From assembly GCF_024748615.1 (NCBI RefSeq), contig NZ_CP087168.1, positions 3,038,001 through 3,102,000 on the forward strand: DNA of 64,000 nt. The letters are read 5' to 3'. Shown here in pieces: positions 18,759-28,163 of this stretch. The number at the start of each line of letters is the position of its first letter. Position 1 is the first letter of the stretch. Source of the stretch: Pseudomonas sp. B21-048 (lineage in GTDB: Bacteria; Pseudomonadota; Gammaproteobacteria; Pseudomonadales; Pseudomonadaceae). The notes below the pieces were generated by a model. That model searched no databases. It was not told the origin of the DNA and worked only from the letters and a program-made list of their open reading frames with translations. Made by a program: the position numbers and the translations under genes.

Positions 18759-21002
18759 ATGGACAACAGCCCAAGCATCTACGTCGAACGTCCGCTCCAG
18801 CCACATCTGGCTCAGCAGCAGTACAGCGAGGAAAAGGACACCATTGACCTGCTCAAATACTGGAGGGTGATCTGGCGCGCCCATTGGAAAATCGCATGGT
18901 TGATACTGCTTGGCTGTGCGCTGGCGATGGCCACGCTGTCGTTCATTCCCCCACAGTACATCGGCAGTACCACCCTGCTGATCAAAGAAAAAACGCCGCC
19001 GCTGTTGGCCTTTCAGCAAGTCACGGATTCGAGCTCCGGTACCGTCGATTACTTACAGACGCAACTGGCGCTTATGCAATCGCGGGATCTGGCCGAACGC
19101 GCCGTCAAAAAGCTCAGCCTCACCACCCACCCGGTGACCGATCCGCGCCAACAACCGGAGTCGTGGTTCACACCGCGAAAATGGTTGGCAACGCTTGAGC
19201 TTGGCCAGTGGCTGCCAGTAGCAGGCCTTTTGACGCCCATGCCGGTGATGCCCTCTGAAGCGGATATCTTCAATGAAGTCACGCAGGACCTCATGCAACA
19301 TACCAGCGTCAAATTCGTCGGTAAAAGTCAGCTGATTAAAATAGAGGTGGAGTTACCCGACTCTGGCCTGGCTGCCGCCGCCGCCAATGCAATTGCCCAA
19401 GGCTTCATCGATAGCCAGCTCGACAATAGCTTGAAGTCCTCGCAGACCAGCACCAGCTGGATGAACTCACGCCTGATCGAGTTGCGCAATAACCTGCGCA
19501 GTGCCGAAAACAAACTTCAGGCTTACCGGGAAGCACAAGGCCTGGTCGACGTCGGCGGTGTCACCACCATCAGCGCCAATGAACTGGAAATGACCGGCAA
19601 CCGCATGATCGATGCCCGCCGCAACCTGGCGGAAGCCGAGAGCCGGTTTCGCCAGGTGCAGGCCCTGAGCAACGGCGACCTGAGCAAACTCTCAAGTGTG
19701 CCGGCCGTCTTGAGTAATCCTGTGGTGCAGAAATTCCAGGCGCAACAGGCCAAGGCTCAAGCCAAGGTCGAAGAATTGTCCGGGCGCTACGGCCCAAAAC
19801 ATCCGACCCTGGCTGCCGCTCGCGCCGAGTTGCGCATGGCTACCGACAGTTTGCGCCTGCAGGTTCGACAGGTGGTCGCCAGCATCGAACAGGATTACCA
19901 GCTATCCAGGGCCAGTGAAAACTCACTGCGTCAATCATTCAACAGCAACAAGGCGCAGATACAGGATATTTCGCGTAAAGAATTCCAGTTGCGTGAATTC
20001 CAACGTGAAGTCGACAGCAGCCGCGCCCTGTATGAGACCTTCGTCACTCGTTTGAAGGAAACGGCGGCCACGGCAGACATGGACGCCACCAAGGCGCGCA
20101 TCGTCGACCCTGCGATTGTGCCTTTGGAACCGAGCAAGCCTCGTAAAACATTGATTGTGGCCATTGTTGCCATCGTGGCTGCGCTGATCGGCATAACGCA
20201 GGCGTTGCTGTCCGAAACCCTGAATAAAACCTTCAAGACCGACGAAGCCGTCGAAAGCGCGCTAGACCTCCCCCTCCTCAGCGTGGTGCCGCTGGTGACC
20301 AAGAGAAGCCGTCGGCAACTGGCGCGATTGTTCGACGACAACGACCATCCGCGTTTTTGCGAGACCATTCGCAATCTGCGCACCTGGTTGATGTTGCACA
20401 GCGGCGACATGCCGTCACAGGTAGTACTCGTTGCCTCAACCATGGCCGATGAGGGCAAAAGCACCATCGCCAACAACCTGGCCTCCTCGCTCACGAGGCT
20501 GGAGCGTGTCCTGTTGATCGATGCCGACATGCGCAAACCCAGCCTGTCGCTCAACTTCGACTTTCCGGCAGACAGCCCGGGGCTGGCCAATGTCCTGGCG
20601 GGTACTGCCCGGCTCGAAGACTGTATTCGTACGGTCGGCAACCTCGACATGCTGCCGGCCGGCAAACTTTCACCCCCTCCGCTGGACCTGCTCAGCTCGC
20701 CGCGCCTGGCCCCCCTGCTTGAGGCGCTGAAGTCGCGGTACCAACGCATCATCATCGACTCCCCGCCTGCGCAAATGGTCAGCGATGCGCTGTTGCTGGC
20801 CAAGCATTCGGACGCAGTGATCTATGTGGTCAAGGCCGAGAGCACGCCTGTGAACCTGGTGCAGAAATGCCTTGCCATTCTGCAGCAGAGCCATGCGCCG
20901 GTGTTTGGTGTGGTGCTCAACCAGGTTGACCTGCGCAACGCTCGTAGACAGGGCTACAGCCATTCCGATACGTTCCAGAACTACGACTACATGTCCAGAT
21001 AG
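18759..21002 (+). CDS. Wzc/GumC-like co-polymerase with BY-kinase domain
   Basis: A 747-residue inner-membrane protein. An N-terminal Wzz domain includes TM1 (IAWLILLGCALAMATLSFI, about 47-65); a long coiled-coil GNVR region follows; TM2 is near residues 465-485 (KTLIVAIVAIVAALIGI). The C-terminal bacterial tyrosine kinase carries Walker A (ASTMADEGKST, about 560), Walker A' (LLIDADMRKPS, about 587) and Walker B (IIIDSPPAQM, about 663). The tail contains only a small tyrosine cluster (YSHSDTFQNYDYMSR), the autophosphorylation region. It controls chain length and export with the Wza-like and polymerase proteins. It starts 3 bases after the previous stop. Confidence 0.93.
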   Translation: MDNSPSIYVERPLQPHLAQQQYSEEKDTIDLLKYWRVIWRAHWKIAWLILLGCALAMATLSFIPPQYIGSTTLLIKEKTPPLLAFQQVTDSSSGTVDYLQTQLALMQSRDLAERAVKKLSLTTHPVTDPRQQPESWFTPRKWLATLELGQWLPVAGLLTPMPVMPSEADIFNEVTQDLMQHTSVKFVGKSQLIKIEVELPDSGLAAAAANAIAQGFIDSQLDNSLKSSQTSTSWMNSRLIELRNNLRSAENKLQAYREAQGLVDVGGVTTISANELEMTGNRMIDARRNLAEAESRFRQVQALSNGDLSKLSSVPAVLSNPVVQKFQAQQAKAQAKVEELSGRYGPKHPTLAAARAELRMATDSLRLQVRQVVASIEQDYQLSRASENSLRQSFNSNKAQIQDISRKEFQLREFQREVDSSRALYETFVTRLKETAATADMDATKARIVDPAIVPLEPSKPRKTLIVAIVAIVAALIGITQALLSETLNKTFKTDEAVESALDLPLLSVVPLVTKRSRRQLARLFDDNDHPRFCETIRNLRTWLMLHSGDMPSQVVLVASTMADEGKSTIANNLASSLTRLERVLLIDADMRKPSLSLNFDFPADSPGLANVLAGTARLEDCIRTVGNLDMLPAGKLSPPPLDLLSSPRLAPLLEALKSRYQRIIIDSPPAQMVSDALLLAKHSDAVIYVVKAESTPVNLVQKCLAILQQSHAPVFGVVLNQVDLRNARRQGYSHSDTFQNYDYMSR

Positions 21003-21145
21003 AACCTTGCGCCTGTCTCACCCGTAGTCTCCTTCCCAACATCTACCAAAAGCTGCTTCATCCCAGTCGAGCTATACCAGCGTGCGGGAACGAGGGCGTG
21101 CAGTATTCGGCGCCGAAGTCCAACCCATGCCCGGAGGTTGAGCCG

Positions 21146-22538
21146 ATGACATCGCTCTACACCGCTCAAATGGCACACCGGCGAGGTCTGACCTTCTGGG
21201 GCCAATGGCTGTGCGCACTCAGCCTGACCAATCTGCTGCTGATGTTGCTCGTGTACTGGCGGGTCGGCAGCCTGACCAGTGAATACCGTGTTCTGATGAT
21301 TCTGACTGTCCTCGGTTCGGTTCCGATCTACAGCGTCATGCAGGTTTACCACAAGCGTCATGAATGGTTGTCAGGACTCGCTCGGTTACTGGCGGCCTGG
21401 ATGATCTTGCTGGCCGTGCTGATCAGCATTGCCTTCGTCACCCAGACCAGCGTGATGTTCTCGCGCCAAGTGATCATCGTCTGGGCCGTACTGGGTTATC
21501 TGATCCAGACTGCGAGTTTTTTTGCCCCTGCACTACCTCGCCCGACTGCATTCACGCAAGCTCTGCAACGAGCGCCGCGCGGTGATCATCGGTACGTGCC
21601 CGACCGCGCACAAGCTGGCGAGGAAACTGTCCAGACCGAACCGCGTACCGCTTCTGGGTTTTATCGCAACCGCCGAACATACCGGCCCGGCACCCAGCAT
21701 TCTGCCGCTGCTGGGGCGCATCGACGAGGTTCGCGAAATCATCACTCACCTGCGCATACGTCGCGTCTATATCGTGCTGCCGATGGCCCAGGCAGCCATC
21801 ATTGAAGCCCTGTACATCGACCTTCTGGACATGAATGTCGACGTGGTCTGGATCCCCGATTTCGGCAGCATGGTGTTGCTCAATCAGTCGATCTCGGAAA
21901 TAGAGCGAATGCCGGCCATCTACCTCAATGAAAGCCTGATCAGTTCGCATCCCGGCAGCCTGCTCTGCAAAGAGCTGTTCGAACGCAGCCTGGCCGCCGT
22001 GGCCATTATTGTGCTCAGCCCCTTGCTGCTGATCGTGGCGGTGGCCATCAAGCTTTCCTCGCCCGGCCCAGTGTTGTTCAAACAAAATCGCTACGGCTGT
22101 AACGCCGAGGTGATCAAGGTCTGGAAGTTCCGCTCGATGCATGTGCACGACGACCACGAAGTCCGTCAGGCCACCCGCGAGGATGACCGCATCACCCCGC
22201 TTGGGCGTTTTTTGCGGCGTAGTTCCATCGATGAGCTGCCGCAACTGTTCAACGTGCTCTTCGGCGAAATGGCCCTGGTCGGCCCGCGACCGCACGCGGT
22301 CACGCACAACATTTATTACACCGGCAAGGTTTGCGCCTACATGGCCCGTCATCGCCTCAAGCCGGGCATTACAGGGTTGGCCCAGATCACCGGGCATCGA
22401 GGTGAAACCCAGACGCTGGAAAAAATGCAGCAGCGCGTCGCCCAGGACCTCAAGTACATCAACCAATGGTCGCTGTGGCTGGACGTCAAGATTCTCGTCA
22501 AGACCCCTTTCACATTGTTCTCAAAGGACATCTATTAG
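21146..22538 (+). pseudogene. Initiating undecaprenyl-phosphate sugar-phosphate transferase, split by +1 frameshift at a T7 run
   Basis: Two overlapping frames together make one polyprenyl-glycosylphosphotransferase of about 464 residues (WcaJ/PslA type). The first (from ATG 21146, GGAGG upstream) has the four N-terminal TM helices; the second (in frame from about 21522) has the Rossmann-like CoA-binding region and the catalytic domain with KFRSMHVHDD, DDRITPLGRFLRRSSIDELPQL, GEMALVGPRP and RLKPGITGLAQITGH. The junction is TTTTTTT at 21517-21523: reading six T residues restores ASFLPLHYLARLH. Either the gene is off, or expression uses slippage, or the base is a sequencing error. This enzyme would load the first sugar onto the lipid carrier, so the whole cluster depends on it. 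Confidence 0.85.
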
Positions 22539-22547
22539 GGATGTCAG

Positions 22548-22585
22548 GCAATGATCAACCTGGAATTAATCGGGCATTACACCCC
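22548..22585 (+). repeat. 38-bp direct repeat, copy 1 (fragment of the wecG-like start)
   Basis: This stretch differs from 27409-27446 at one base only and encodes MINLELIGHYTP, the N-terminus of the WecG-like gene, then leaves the frame. The two copies bracket the GT2-galE-GH16-acyltransferase block. Confidence 0.9.
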
Positions 22586-22611
22586 CAGGCGTAACAAAAG
22601 GAGAAACACCC

Positions 22612-23565
22612 GTGCCAGACCAAGCCCCCCTTTTACCGCATTCAGTCTGCGTCGTGATCCCGATGTACAACGGCGCCGACAGCATTGAGCAAACACTGGC
22701 GTCTCTGGTCGGGCAAACCCGACGGCCCGATCACGTCATCGTCATCGACGATGGTTCCACCGATGACGGACCACAACGGGTCAAAGACTTCGCGGCGCCG
22801 TTTCGCCTGACGCTGTTGCGGCAAGCCAACGAAGGCCAGGCCAGCGCCCGCAACCACGGATTGCGGCACACTGAAGAGACTTTTGTGGCGTTTCTCGATG
22901 CCGATGACCAATTTTGTCCGCAAAAGCTGGAGCAACAACTGGCGCTGTATGACGAACTCAGCCGTCAAGGACGGCCGGTGGGGGTGATCGACTGCTACAC
23001 GCAGATCAATTACAGCGACGGTAGGCGGCAAGTGGACAACCGGCGCAAGAGCGGCAGGCATTTCTACGATTTCATCCACGCCAACGTCGTCAATGGCGTA
23101 TCCACCGCCCTGGTCAAGCGCGACGTGATCATGCAACTCGGCGGCTTCGATGCCAGCCTGCGTTACTCCGAAGACCGCTTCATGTGGACCCGAATCGCCG
23201 AACACTGGGAGATTCACACGGTGCCACAGGTGCTGCTGGAGCGCACGGTCAACAGCGGCAACATGACCGCGCAACCGAAAAAGTACTACCAGAACAAGAT
23301 CAGGTTCATCGAAGTGTACCTCGCCCGCTATGGCGCGCAGCTCAGCAAGCAGCAACGGATCGATTTCGTGCTGGGCAACCACACCGACTTTCTCAATGCA
23401 TTTTCCCGATGCGGCGAGCATGCCCAGGTGATCGGCGTGTACCGGCGAATGCTGGAATATTCCTGGCAAGCACTGATCTTCGCCAACGGCAAACCGACCT
23501 TGCGCTACCTCTATGCCCACGCCAGATCATTGCGCAAGGCAAGGGCGTCAACCTTCGCTGATTGA
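22612..23565 (+). CDS. Glycosyltransferase family 2
   Basis: A 317-residue GT-A fold enzyme. The N-terminal signature CVVIPMYNGADSIEQTLASLVGQT leads to VIVIDDGSTDDG and the metal/nucleotide-binding FLDADDQF (DxD-type, about residue 97). It has no membrane segments, so it acts on the cytoplasmic face adding a sugar to the lipid-linked repeat. The start GTG 22612 follows AAAAGGAG. Its C-terminal 50 residues (YRRMLEYSWQALIF...KPTLRYLYAHARSLRKA) recur as an orphan fragment at 31674-31823. Confidence 0.9.
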   Translation: MPDQAPLLPHSVCVVIPMYNGADSIEQTLASLVGQTRRPDHVIVIDDGSTDDGPQRVKDFAAPFRLTLLRQANEGQASARNHGLRHTEETFVAFLDADDQFCPQKLEQQLALYDELSRQGRPVGVIDCYTQINYSDGRRQVDNRRKSGRHFYDFIHANVVNGVSTALVKRDVIMQLGGFDASLRYSEDRFMWTRIAEHWEIHTVPQVLLERTVNSGNMTAQPKKYYQNKIRFIEVYLARYGAQLSKQQRIDFVLGNHTDFLNAFSRCGEHAQVIGVYRRMLEYSWQALIFANGKPTLRYLYAHARSLRKARASTFAD

Positions 23566-23621
23566 ACCGGTATCCGCACGGCTAAACACCGTCTGGTTAC
23601 ATTGATCAGGAACACCTCACC

Positions 23622-24677
23622 ATGCGCAAAACCACACTGATCACTGGCGGGGCCGGCTATATCGGCACCCATACCGCCTTGGCGTTAATCAACGCCGGAC
23701 ACAATGTGCTGGTGCTCGACAACCTGTGCAACAGCTATCGAGAATCGATCGTTCGCCTTGAGCGACTGACTCATACCCGGGTCGATTTCATCAATGGAGA
23801 TGTTCGCGACTCGATCTTGGTCGACGATGTCTTCCATCGCTACGACATTGATGCGGTGGTGCATTTTGCAAGCTTGAAATCCGTTGAGGAAAGCGTGCGA
23901 AGACCCTTGGATTACTATGCCAACAACTTCGCCGGTACGCTGAGCCTCTGTGGGGCGATGGCCCGAAACGATGTGTTCAACCTGGTGTTCAGCTCGTCGG
24001 CCACGGTGTATGGCGACCCCACGCGAACACCGATTGCCGAAGACTTCGGCACCGGCAAACCGGTTAATCCCTACGGCCGCACCAAGCTCATGATCGAGGA
24101 ATTGCTCACCGATCTGTGCAGTTCTGATCCACGCTGGAACATCGCCTTATTACGCTACTTCAACCCGATTGGCGCTCACGAAAGCGGGATGATCGGAGAA
24201 GCCCCCAAGGGTCGACCCAACAACCTGTTGCCGTGCCTGACACAGGTCGCGATTGGCCAGATTCCCGAACTCACGGTGTACGGCTGCGACTATCCCACCG
24301 TGGATGGGACTTGCGTACGCGACTACATTCATGTGGTCGACCTTGCCAACGGTCACCTCAAAGCGTTGCAGGTGCTGCAGCACCGCAGCGGCATCAATTT
24401 CTGGAACCTCGGCACCGGCGTCGGCTACAGCGTGCTGCAGATCATTCACAGTTTCGAAGACGTTACCGGCATCACCATTCCCTACCGCTTCGCGCCGCGC
24501 CGCCTCGGTGACATCGCAAAATGCTGGGCCGACCCGAGCAAGGCAGGACGTGAACTGGGTTGGAGCGCCCAACGCGGCCTGGAACAGATGATTATCGATA
24601 CCTGGCGGTGGCAGTCGTGTAATCCGCAGGGGTATCAGACTTCATTCGAAATTCCGGCGTCGATTGAAGCGAAGTGA
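23622..24677 (+). CDS. galE: UDP-glucose 4-epimerase
   Basis: A 351-residue short-chain dehydrogenase/reductase with the NAD-binding motif GGAGYIG (9-15) and catalytic SSSATVYG (124-131) and Y151-x3-K155 (NPYGRTK). The stretches LRYFNPIGAHESGMIGE and GTCVRDYIHVVDLA are specific for GalE. It interconverts UDP-glucose and UDP-galactose (or the N-acetyl forms), so the polymer may contain galactose or GalNAc. The stop overlaps the next gene's start (GTGATG), indicating translational coupling with the GH16 gene. Confidence 0.93.
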   Translation: MRKTTLITGGAGYIGTHTALALINAGHNVLVLDNLCNSYRESIVRLERLTHTRVDFINGDVRDSILVDDVFHRYDIDAVVHFASLKSVEESVRRPLDYYANNFAGTLSLCGAMARNDVFNLVFSSSATVYGDPTRTPIAEDFGTGKPVNPYGRTKLMIEELLTDLCSSDPRWNIALLRYFNPIGAHESGMIGEAPKGRPNNLLPCLTQVAIGQIPELTVYGCDYPTVDGTCVRDYIHVVDLANGHLKALQVLQHRSGINFWNLGTGVGYSVLQIIHSFEDVTGITIPYRFAPRRLGDIAKCWADPSKAGRELGWSAQRGLEQMIIDTWRWQSCNPQGYQTSFEIPASIEAK

Positions 24678-26155
24678 TGCAGATGCTTAAAGAAGGTCTG
24701 CTGGCACTCCTGCTGTCGGTTTCGCTTGTTTGCAACGCAGCACAAGCGCCTTCCCGTGTACCCACCACCGGGCTCGTGCTGTGGCTGGACGCGGCCGATG
24801 CTTCAACAATGACCTTGGATGCGCAGAACCGTCTCCAACGCTGGAGCGACAAATCCGGCGAGTCCAATGACGCCACAGTAGACGATGCCGCCTTGCAGCC
24901 ACAGTGGATGGCAAACGCCCTGAACGGTCATTCGGTAGTGCGTTTCAGTGGCGTTTCGGCGTTTCTCGGCAAAACAATCCGCACGGCCAAAGGCCCTGTG
25001 ACGGTGTTGATCGTGTCCCGTCGATTGCCCGAACAAGCCCGGGTCGACCCCTGGCAACGGTTATTCAGCTCACGCCCGCAAACTGCCAACAACGATAACG
25101 TGTTACCGAATTTCGCCATTAGCCTGCAACAGACCACCGCGTATGCGCCGACTGTTTCCGTCTTGGAGCTTTACGATGTGCCGATTGGTCCGTATGCAAT
25201 CGGACGCAATGTCGTCGGCAATTCCGAAAACTTTCGCGGCGACATCGCAGAAGTGCTGGTGTACGACCGTCCGTTTGCCTCCCTCGCAGAGCGCCAGCGT
25301 GCATTCCAGTACCTGGCAGACAAGTGGTCAGTAGCCATCCCCTTACAGGCCGATACCTGGACCCGTGTCGGACCACTCGGCACATTGCCGACCCGGACCC
25401 ACGCCAATCTGCCGCTATCCGATCAGGCCAATGCCGGTCAGTGGATTCTCAACACGAAACTGTCCGACGACTTCAATGGCACAACCCTCGACCCCGGGCG
25501 CTGGCACGTCAACAATGCCATAGGGACCGAATCGCTCGGACGCAAACCGGCGCTTTTCACTGCGGGCAATGCCACCGTCAGCAATGGCAACCTGAACATT
25601 GTCTTTCGCAAGGAAACCTTGCCGCAAAAGTATGTCCTGCTCGGTTTCAAGGACTACACCTCAGCCATGGTTCGTACCCTTGAACGCGGCTTCTACGGAT
25701 ATTACGAAACACACGCCAGACCCATGAACTCCGCAGGTTCCAGCGCATTCTGGCTCGCGTGGACGGGCATGGCTGACAACGCAACCGAAATCGATATCTT
25801 CGAAATCGGCGGCAAGACCAAAGACGCTGCCTTCGACCGGCTATACAACATGAACGCCCACCTGTGGGCCACGCCGCAAAGCACCGAACATGTCGCCAAC
25901 GGCAGCACCTGGATCAGCCCCTGGCGCCTGGCAAGTGCCTTTCATGTCTACGGCTTCGACTGGCAGCCCGACACCCTGCGCTGGTACGTCGATGGCGTGC
26001 TGGTCAGGGAATCGAAGAACACACACTTCTTCTTCCCCATGCAAATCGTCTTTGACAGTGAGGCCATGTGGAATTGGTTCGGCGTGGTCGACGATGCTGA
26101 CCTGCCTTCCACCTTCAGCGTCGACTACGTCAAGATGTGGCAACGTGCTCAATAG
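24677..26155 (+). CDS. Secreted LamG-GH16 glycoside hydrolase in the EPS cluster
   Basis: A 492-residue exported enzyme. A signal peptide (GLLALLLSVSLVCNAAQA) is followed by a LamG/concanavalin-like domain (about 30-220: GLVLWLDAADAS ... HSVVRFSG ... GDIAEVLVYDRPFASLAERQ) and a GH16 catalytic domain (about 260-492) with the ExDxxE active site TEIDIFEIGG (E371, D373, E376). The surrounding GFYGYYETHARP and FHVYGFDWQPDTLRWYVDGVL are typical of GH16 endo-acting carrageenase, agarase, porphyranase and laminarinase types. Inside a polysaccharide operon it most likely trims or releases the cell's own EPS, not an external substrate. Translationally coupled to galE. Confidence 0.88.
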   Translation: MQMLKEGLLALLLSVSLVCNAAQAPSRVPTTGLVLWLDAADASTMTLDAQNRLQRWSDKSGESNDATVDDAALQPQWMANALNGHSVVRFSGVSAFLGKTIRTAKGPVTVLIVSRRLPEQARVDPWQRLFSSRPQTANNDNVLPNFAISLQQTTAYAPTVSVLELYDVPIGPYAIGRNVVGNSENFRGDIAEVLVYDRPFASLAERQRAFQYLADKWSVAIPLQADTWTRVGPLGTLPTRTHANLPLSDQANAGQWILNTKLSDDFNGTTLDPGRWHVNNAIGTESLGRKPALFTAGNATVSNGNLNIVFRKETLPQKYVLLGFKDYTSAMVRTLERGFYGYYETHARPMNSAGSSAFWLAWTGMADNATEIDIFEIGGKTKDAAFDRLYNMNAHLWATPQSTEHVANGSTWISPWRLASAFHVYGFDWQPDTLRWYVDGVLVRESKNTHFFFPMQIVFDSEAMWNWFGVVDDADLPSTFSVDYVKMWQRAQ

Positions 26156-26250
26156 CCTTCACACGGAGCTATAACGTTCGCCCCAGATCAAATTTCAATC
26201 GGCAGGGGATCTGTTTTCAATCAGCGCCAACACGTTTGGAGCGCATAGAC

Positions 26251-27297
26251 ATGATCAAGCGCCGGGTGAAAGAATTAGACTTGCTGCGCTTCCTTGCTGC
26301 TTTCGCAGTAGTGATTTTTCACTATGCTTTTCGCGGGTATGCAAGGGGCGACATGTCTACAATGCCCTACCCGCTATTGGCTGAGTCTGCTAAATACGGT
26401 TATTTAGGCGTCGAACTGTTTTTTATGATCAGCGGATTCGTCATTCTGATGACCGCTTCGAGCAATAATCTCAAAGTATTTTTTATATCCCGCGTCGTTC
26501 GCCTCTACCCTGCTTTCCTGGTGTGCTGCACCATCACTTTCCTAATCACGCTTGCCATCGGCCAGCCAAGATATACGGCTAGTTTTTATCAATACATTAT
26601 TAACATGACATTGCTTAGCGACTTGATGGGCGTCCCGTCGATAGACGGTGTTTACTGGTCTCTGTTTGTAGAAATCAAATTTTACCTAATGATATCCATT
26701 CTGTTGGGCTTCAAAAAAATAGAGAAAATAGAAACATACCTCATCCTCTGGCTACTCATCTCTGCCGCAGCAGAAGCCTTCACTTTTGAAAAGATGCGCT
26801 CGATATTAATTACCGATTACTCTGCATACTTCATAGCGGGTGCCACGTTCTACATTATATGGGCCAAGGGATTCACAAAAACACGAATCCTCCTGTTGAC
26901 AGGTGCATTGGCATTAGCCAGCTACACCGCAATTGTATGGGCCGAGCTGCTCGAAACCAAATATTCAACCGAATTCAATCATCTGATCGTATGCGGGATA
27001 ATTATCCTGTTTTTCATGACGTTTTTGTTGATCGCAACGAACAAAACGGCAGCCATAGGGACATTGGACTGGACTACATTAGGGGCGTTAACCTACCCAC
27101 TTTACCTATTACATCAAATGATTGGCTTTATGATCTTTAACATTGCTTATCCGGCCGTGAATCCGCACATACTGCTATGGGGAACCGCCGCCTTGATGAT
27201 AGGTGCGTCTTATATCATTCACAAAAAAATAGAAGTCCCCATAGCCAGACAAATTAAAAAAATTCTTTCATTATCTCTCAGCCGTGTCGGAAACTGA
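26251..27297 (+). CDS. Acyltransferase 3 family (OafA/YrhL-like) membrane protein
   Basis: A 348-residue integral membrane protein with about 10 hydrophobic segments. The family signature is at the N-terminus: ELDLLRFLAAFAVVIFHYAFR (catalytic His with the R/E motif) and GYLGVELFFMISGFVI. The family adds O-acetyl or similar groups to envelope sugars from cytoplasmic acyl-CoA. ATG 26251 is used because homology starts there. The coding sequence is plainly richer in A/T and uses ATA, AAA and TTA codons far more than its neighbours, a sign of recent acquisition. Confidence 0.88.
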   Translation: MIKRRVKELDLLRFLAAFAVVIFHYAFRGYARGDMSTMPYPLLAESAKYGYLGVELFFMISGFVILMTASSNNLKVFFISRVVRLYPAFLVCCTITFLITLAIGQPRYTASFYQYIINMTLLSDLMGVPSIDGVYWSLFVEIKFYLMISILLGFKKIEKIETYLILWLLISAAAEAFTFEKMRSILITDYSAYFIAGATFYIIWAKGFTKTRILLLTGALALASYTAIVWAELLETKYSTEFNHLIVCGIIILFFMTFLLIATNKTAAIGTLDWTTLGALTYPLYLLHQMIGFMIFNIAYPAVNPHILLWGTAALMIGASYIIHKKIEVPIARQIKKILSLSLSRVGN

Positions 27298-27408
27298 TTA
27301 GCCCTGACTTTGACCATATCACCGCAGTATCAAGCAGCGGAGCTGCGCAGGTTATTGCGTAACGCGAACAGGCGCGAGTTCGTCCACGTCAACAGCCCCC
27401 AGGAGTCA

Positions 27409-27446
27409 GCAATGATCAATCTGGAATTAATCGGGCATTACACCCC
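27409..27446 (+). repeat. 38-bp direct repeat, copy 2 (authentic wecG-like start)
   Basis: This copy covers the start codon and first codons of the WecG-like gene and matches 22548-22585 at 37 of 38 bases. A ribosome site (CAGGAG) precedes this copy only. Confidence 0.9.
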
Positions 27447-28119
27447 GAATCTGCTGGACGCCAACAAGGCATTTTCCTTCATTAATTTTGCGTCCGTCGG
27501 CAGTCTGTTCGACCGGCACCCGACGTCCGTCGCCTATTTTTGCGACGGCATGCTGATGTCTGCCTTCATGTCTCGCATCACCGGCCGGGCGATCGGCCGG
27601 GTCAGCTTCGACTTCACGTCCATCGCTGACTCTGTCTTCAGTTGCGCCGAGAAACAAGGCAAGCGCGTGTACTTTGTCGGTGCCAGGCAAGCCGAACTGG
27701 ACCTGTTCATCGATAAGATCAAGGTTCGCTACCCGGCGTTGATTATCGCCGGTCACCACAACGGCTATTTCGATGCACCGCAGGCCGCGTGCATTCAAGC
27801 AGACATCTGCCGTAGTGAAGCAAACATCCTGATAGTCGGCCTGGGCGCCGGGCTTCAAGAGCAGTTCGAGCAGGATGCCTTGCGTGCCGGCTTCACCGGT
27901 GCTGCATTCACCTGTGGCGGTTTCATTCGCCAAGAGGCCACGGCCACTCATCATTACTACCCTGAGCTGATCAACCGCCTGCATCTGCGCGCGTTCTATC
28001 GGATGTACCGCGAACCGCACACCATCAAGCGTTACCTGGTCGATTATCCGACCAATTTTGTTCATCTGTTGGTGATGATCGTTTGGCGCGAAGTGACCAT
28101 CAATATCACTCACCCCTGA
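27412..28119 (+). CDS. WecG/TagA/CpsF-family glycosyltransferase
   Basis: A 235-residue enzyme of the GT26 type. The family motifs are visible: VAYFCDGMLMSAFMSR (the D-x-x-P/G region), GKRVYFVGARQAELDLFIDKIKVRYPAL, and NILIVGLGAGLQEQFEQ near residue 145. GT26 enzymes transfer ManNAcA, ManNAc or glucose/glucuronate to a lipid-linked acceptor, usually as the second sugar. ATG 27412 follows CAGGAG. Its first 12 codons are duplicated after the initiating transferase gene. Confidence 0.88.
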   Translation: MINLELIGHYTPNLLDANKAFSFINFASVGSLFDRHPTSVAYFCDGMLMSAFMSRITGRAIGRVSFDFTSIADSVFSCAEKQGKRVYFVGARQAELDLFIDKIKVRYPALIIAGHHNGYFDAPQAACIQADICRSEANILIVGLGAGLQEQFEQDALRAGFTGAAFTCGGFIRQEATATHHYYPELINRLHLRAFYRMYREPHTIKRYLVDYPTNFVHLLVMIVWREVTINITHP

Positions 28120-28163
28120 ACACCCGGTACTGATCACCCAGCATTGATCACCGAGCACCGACC

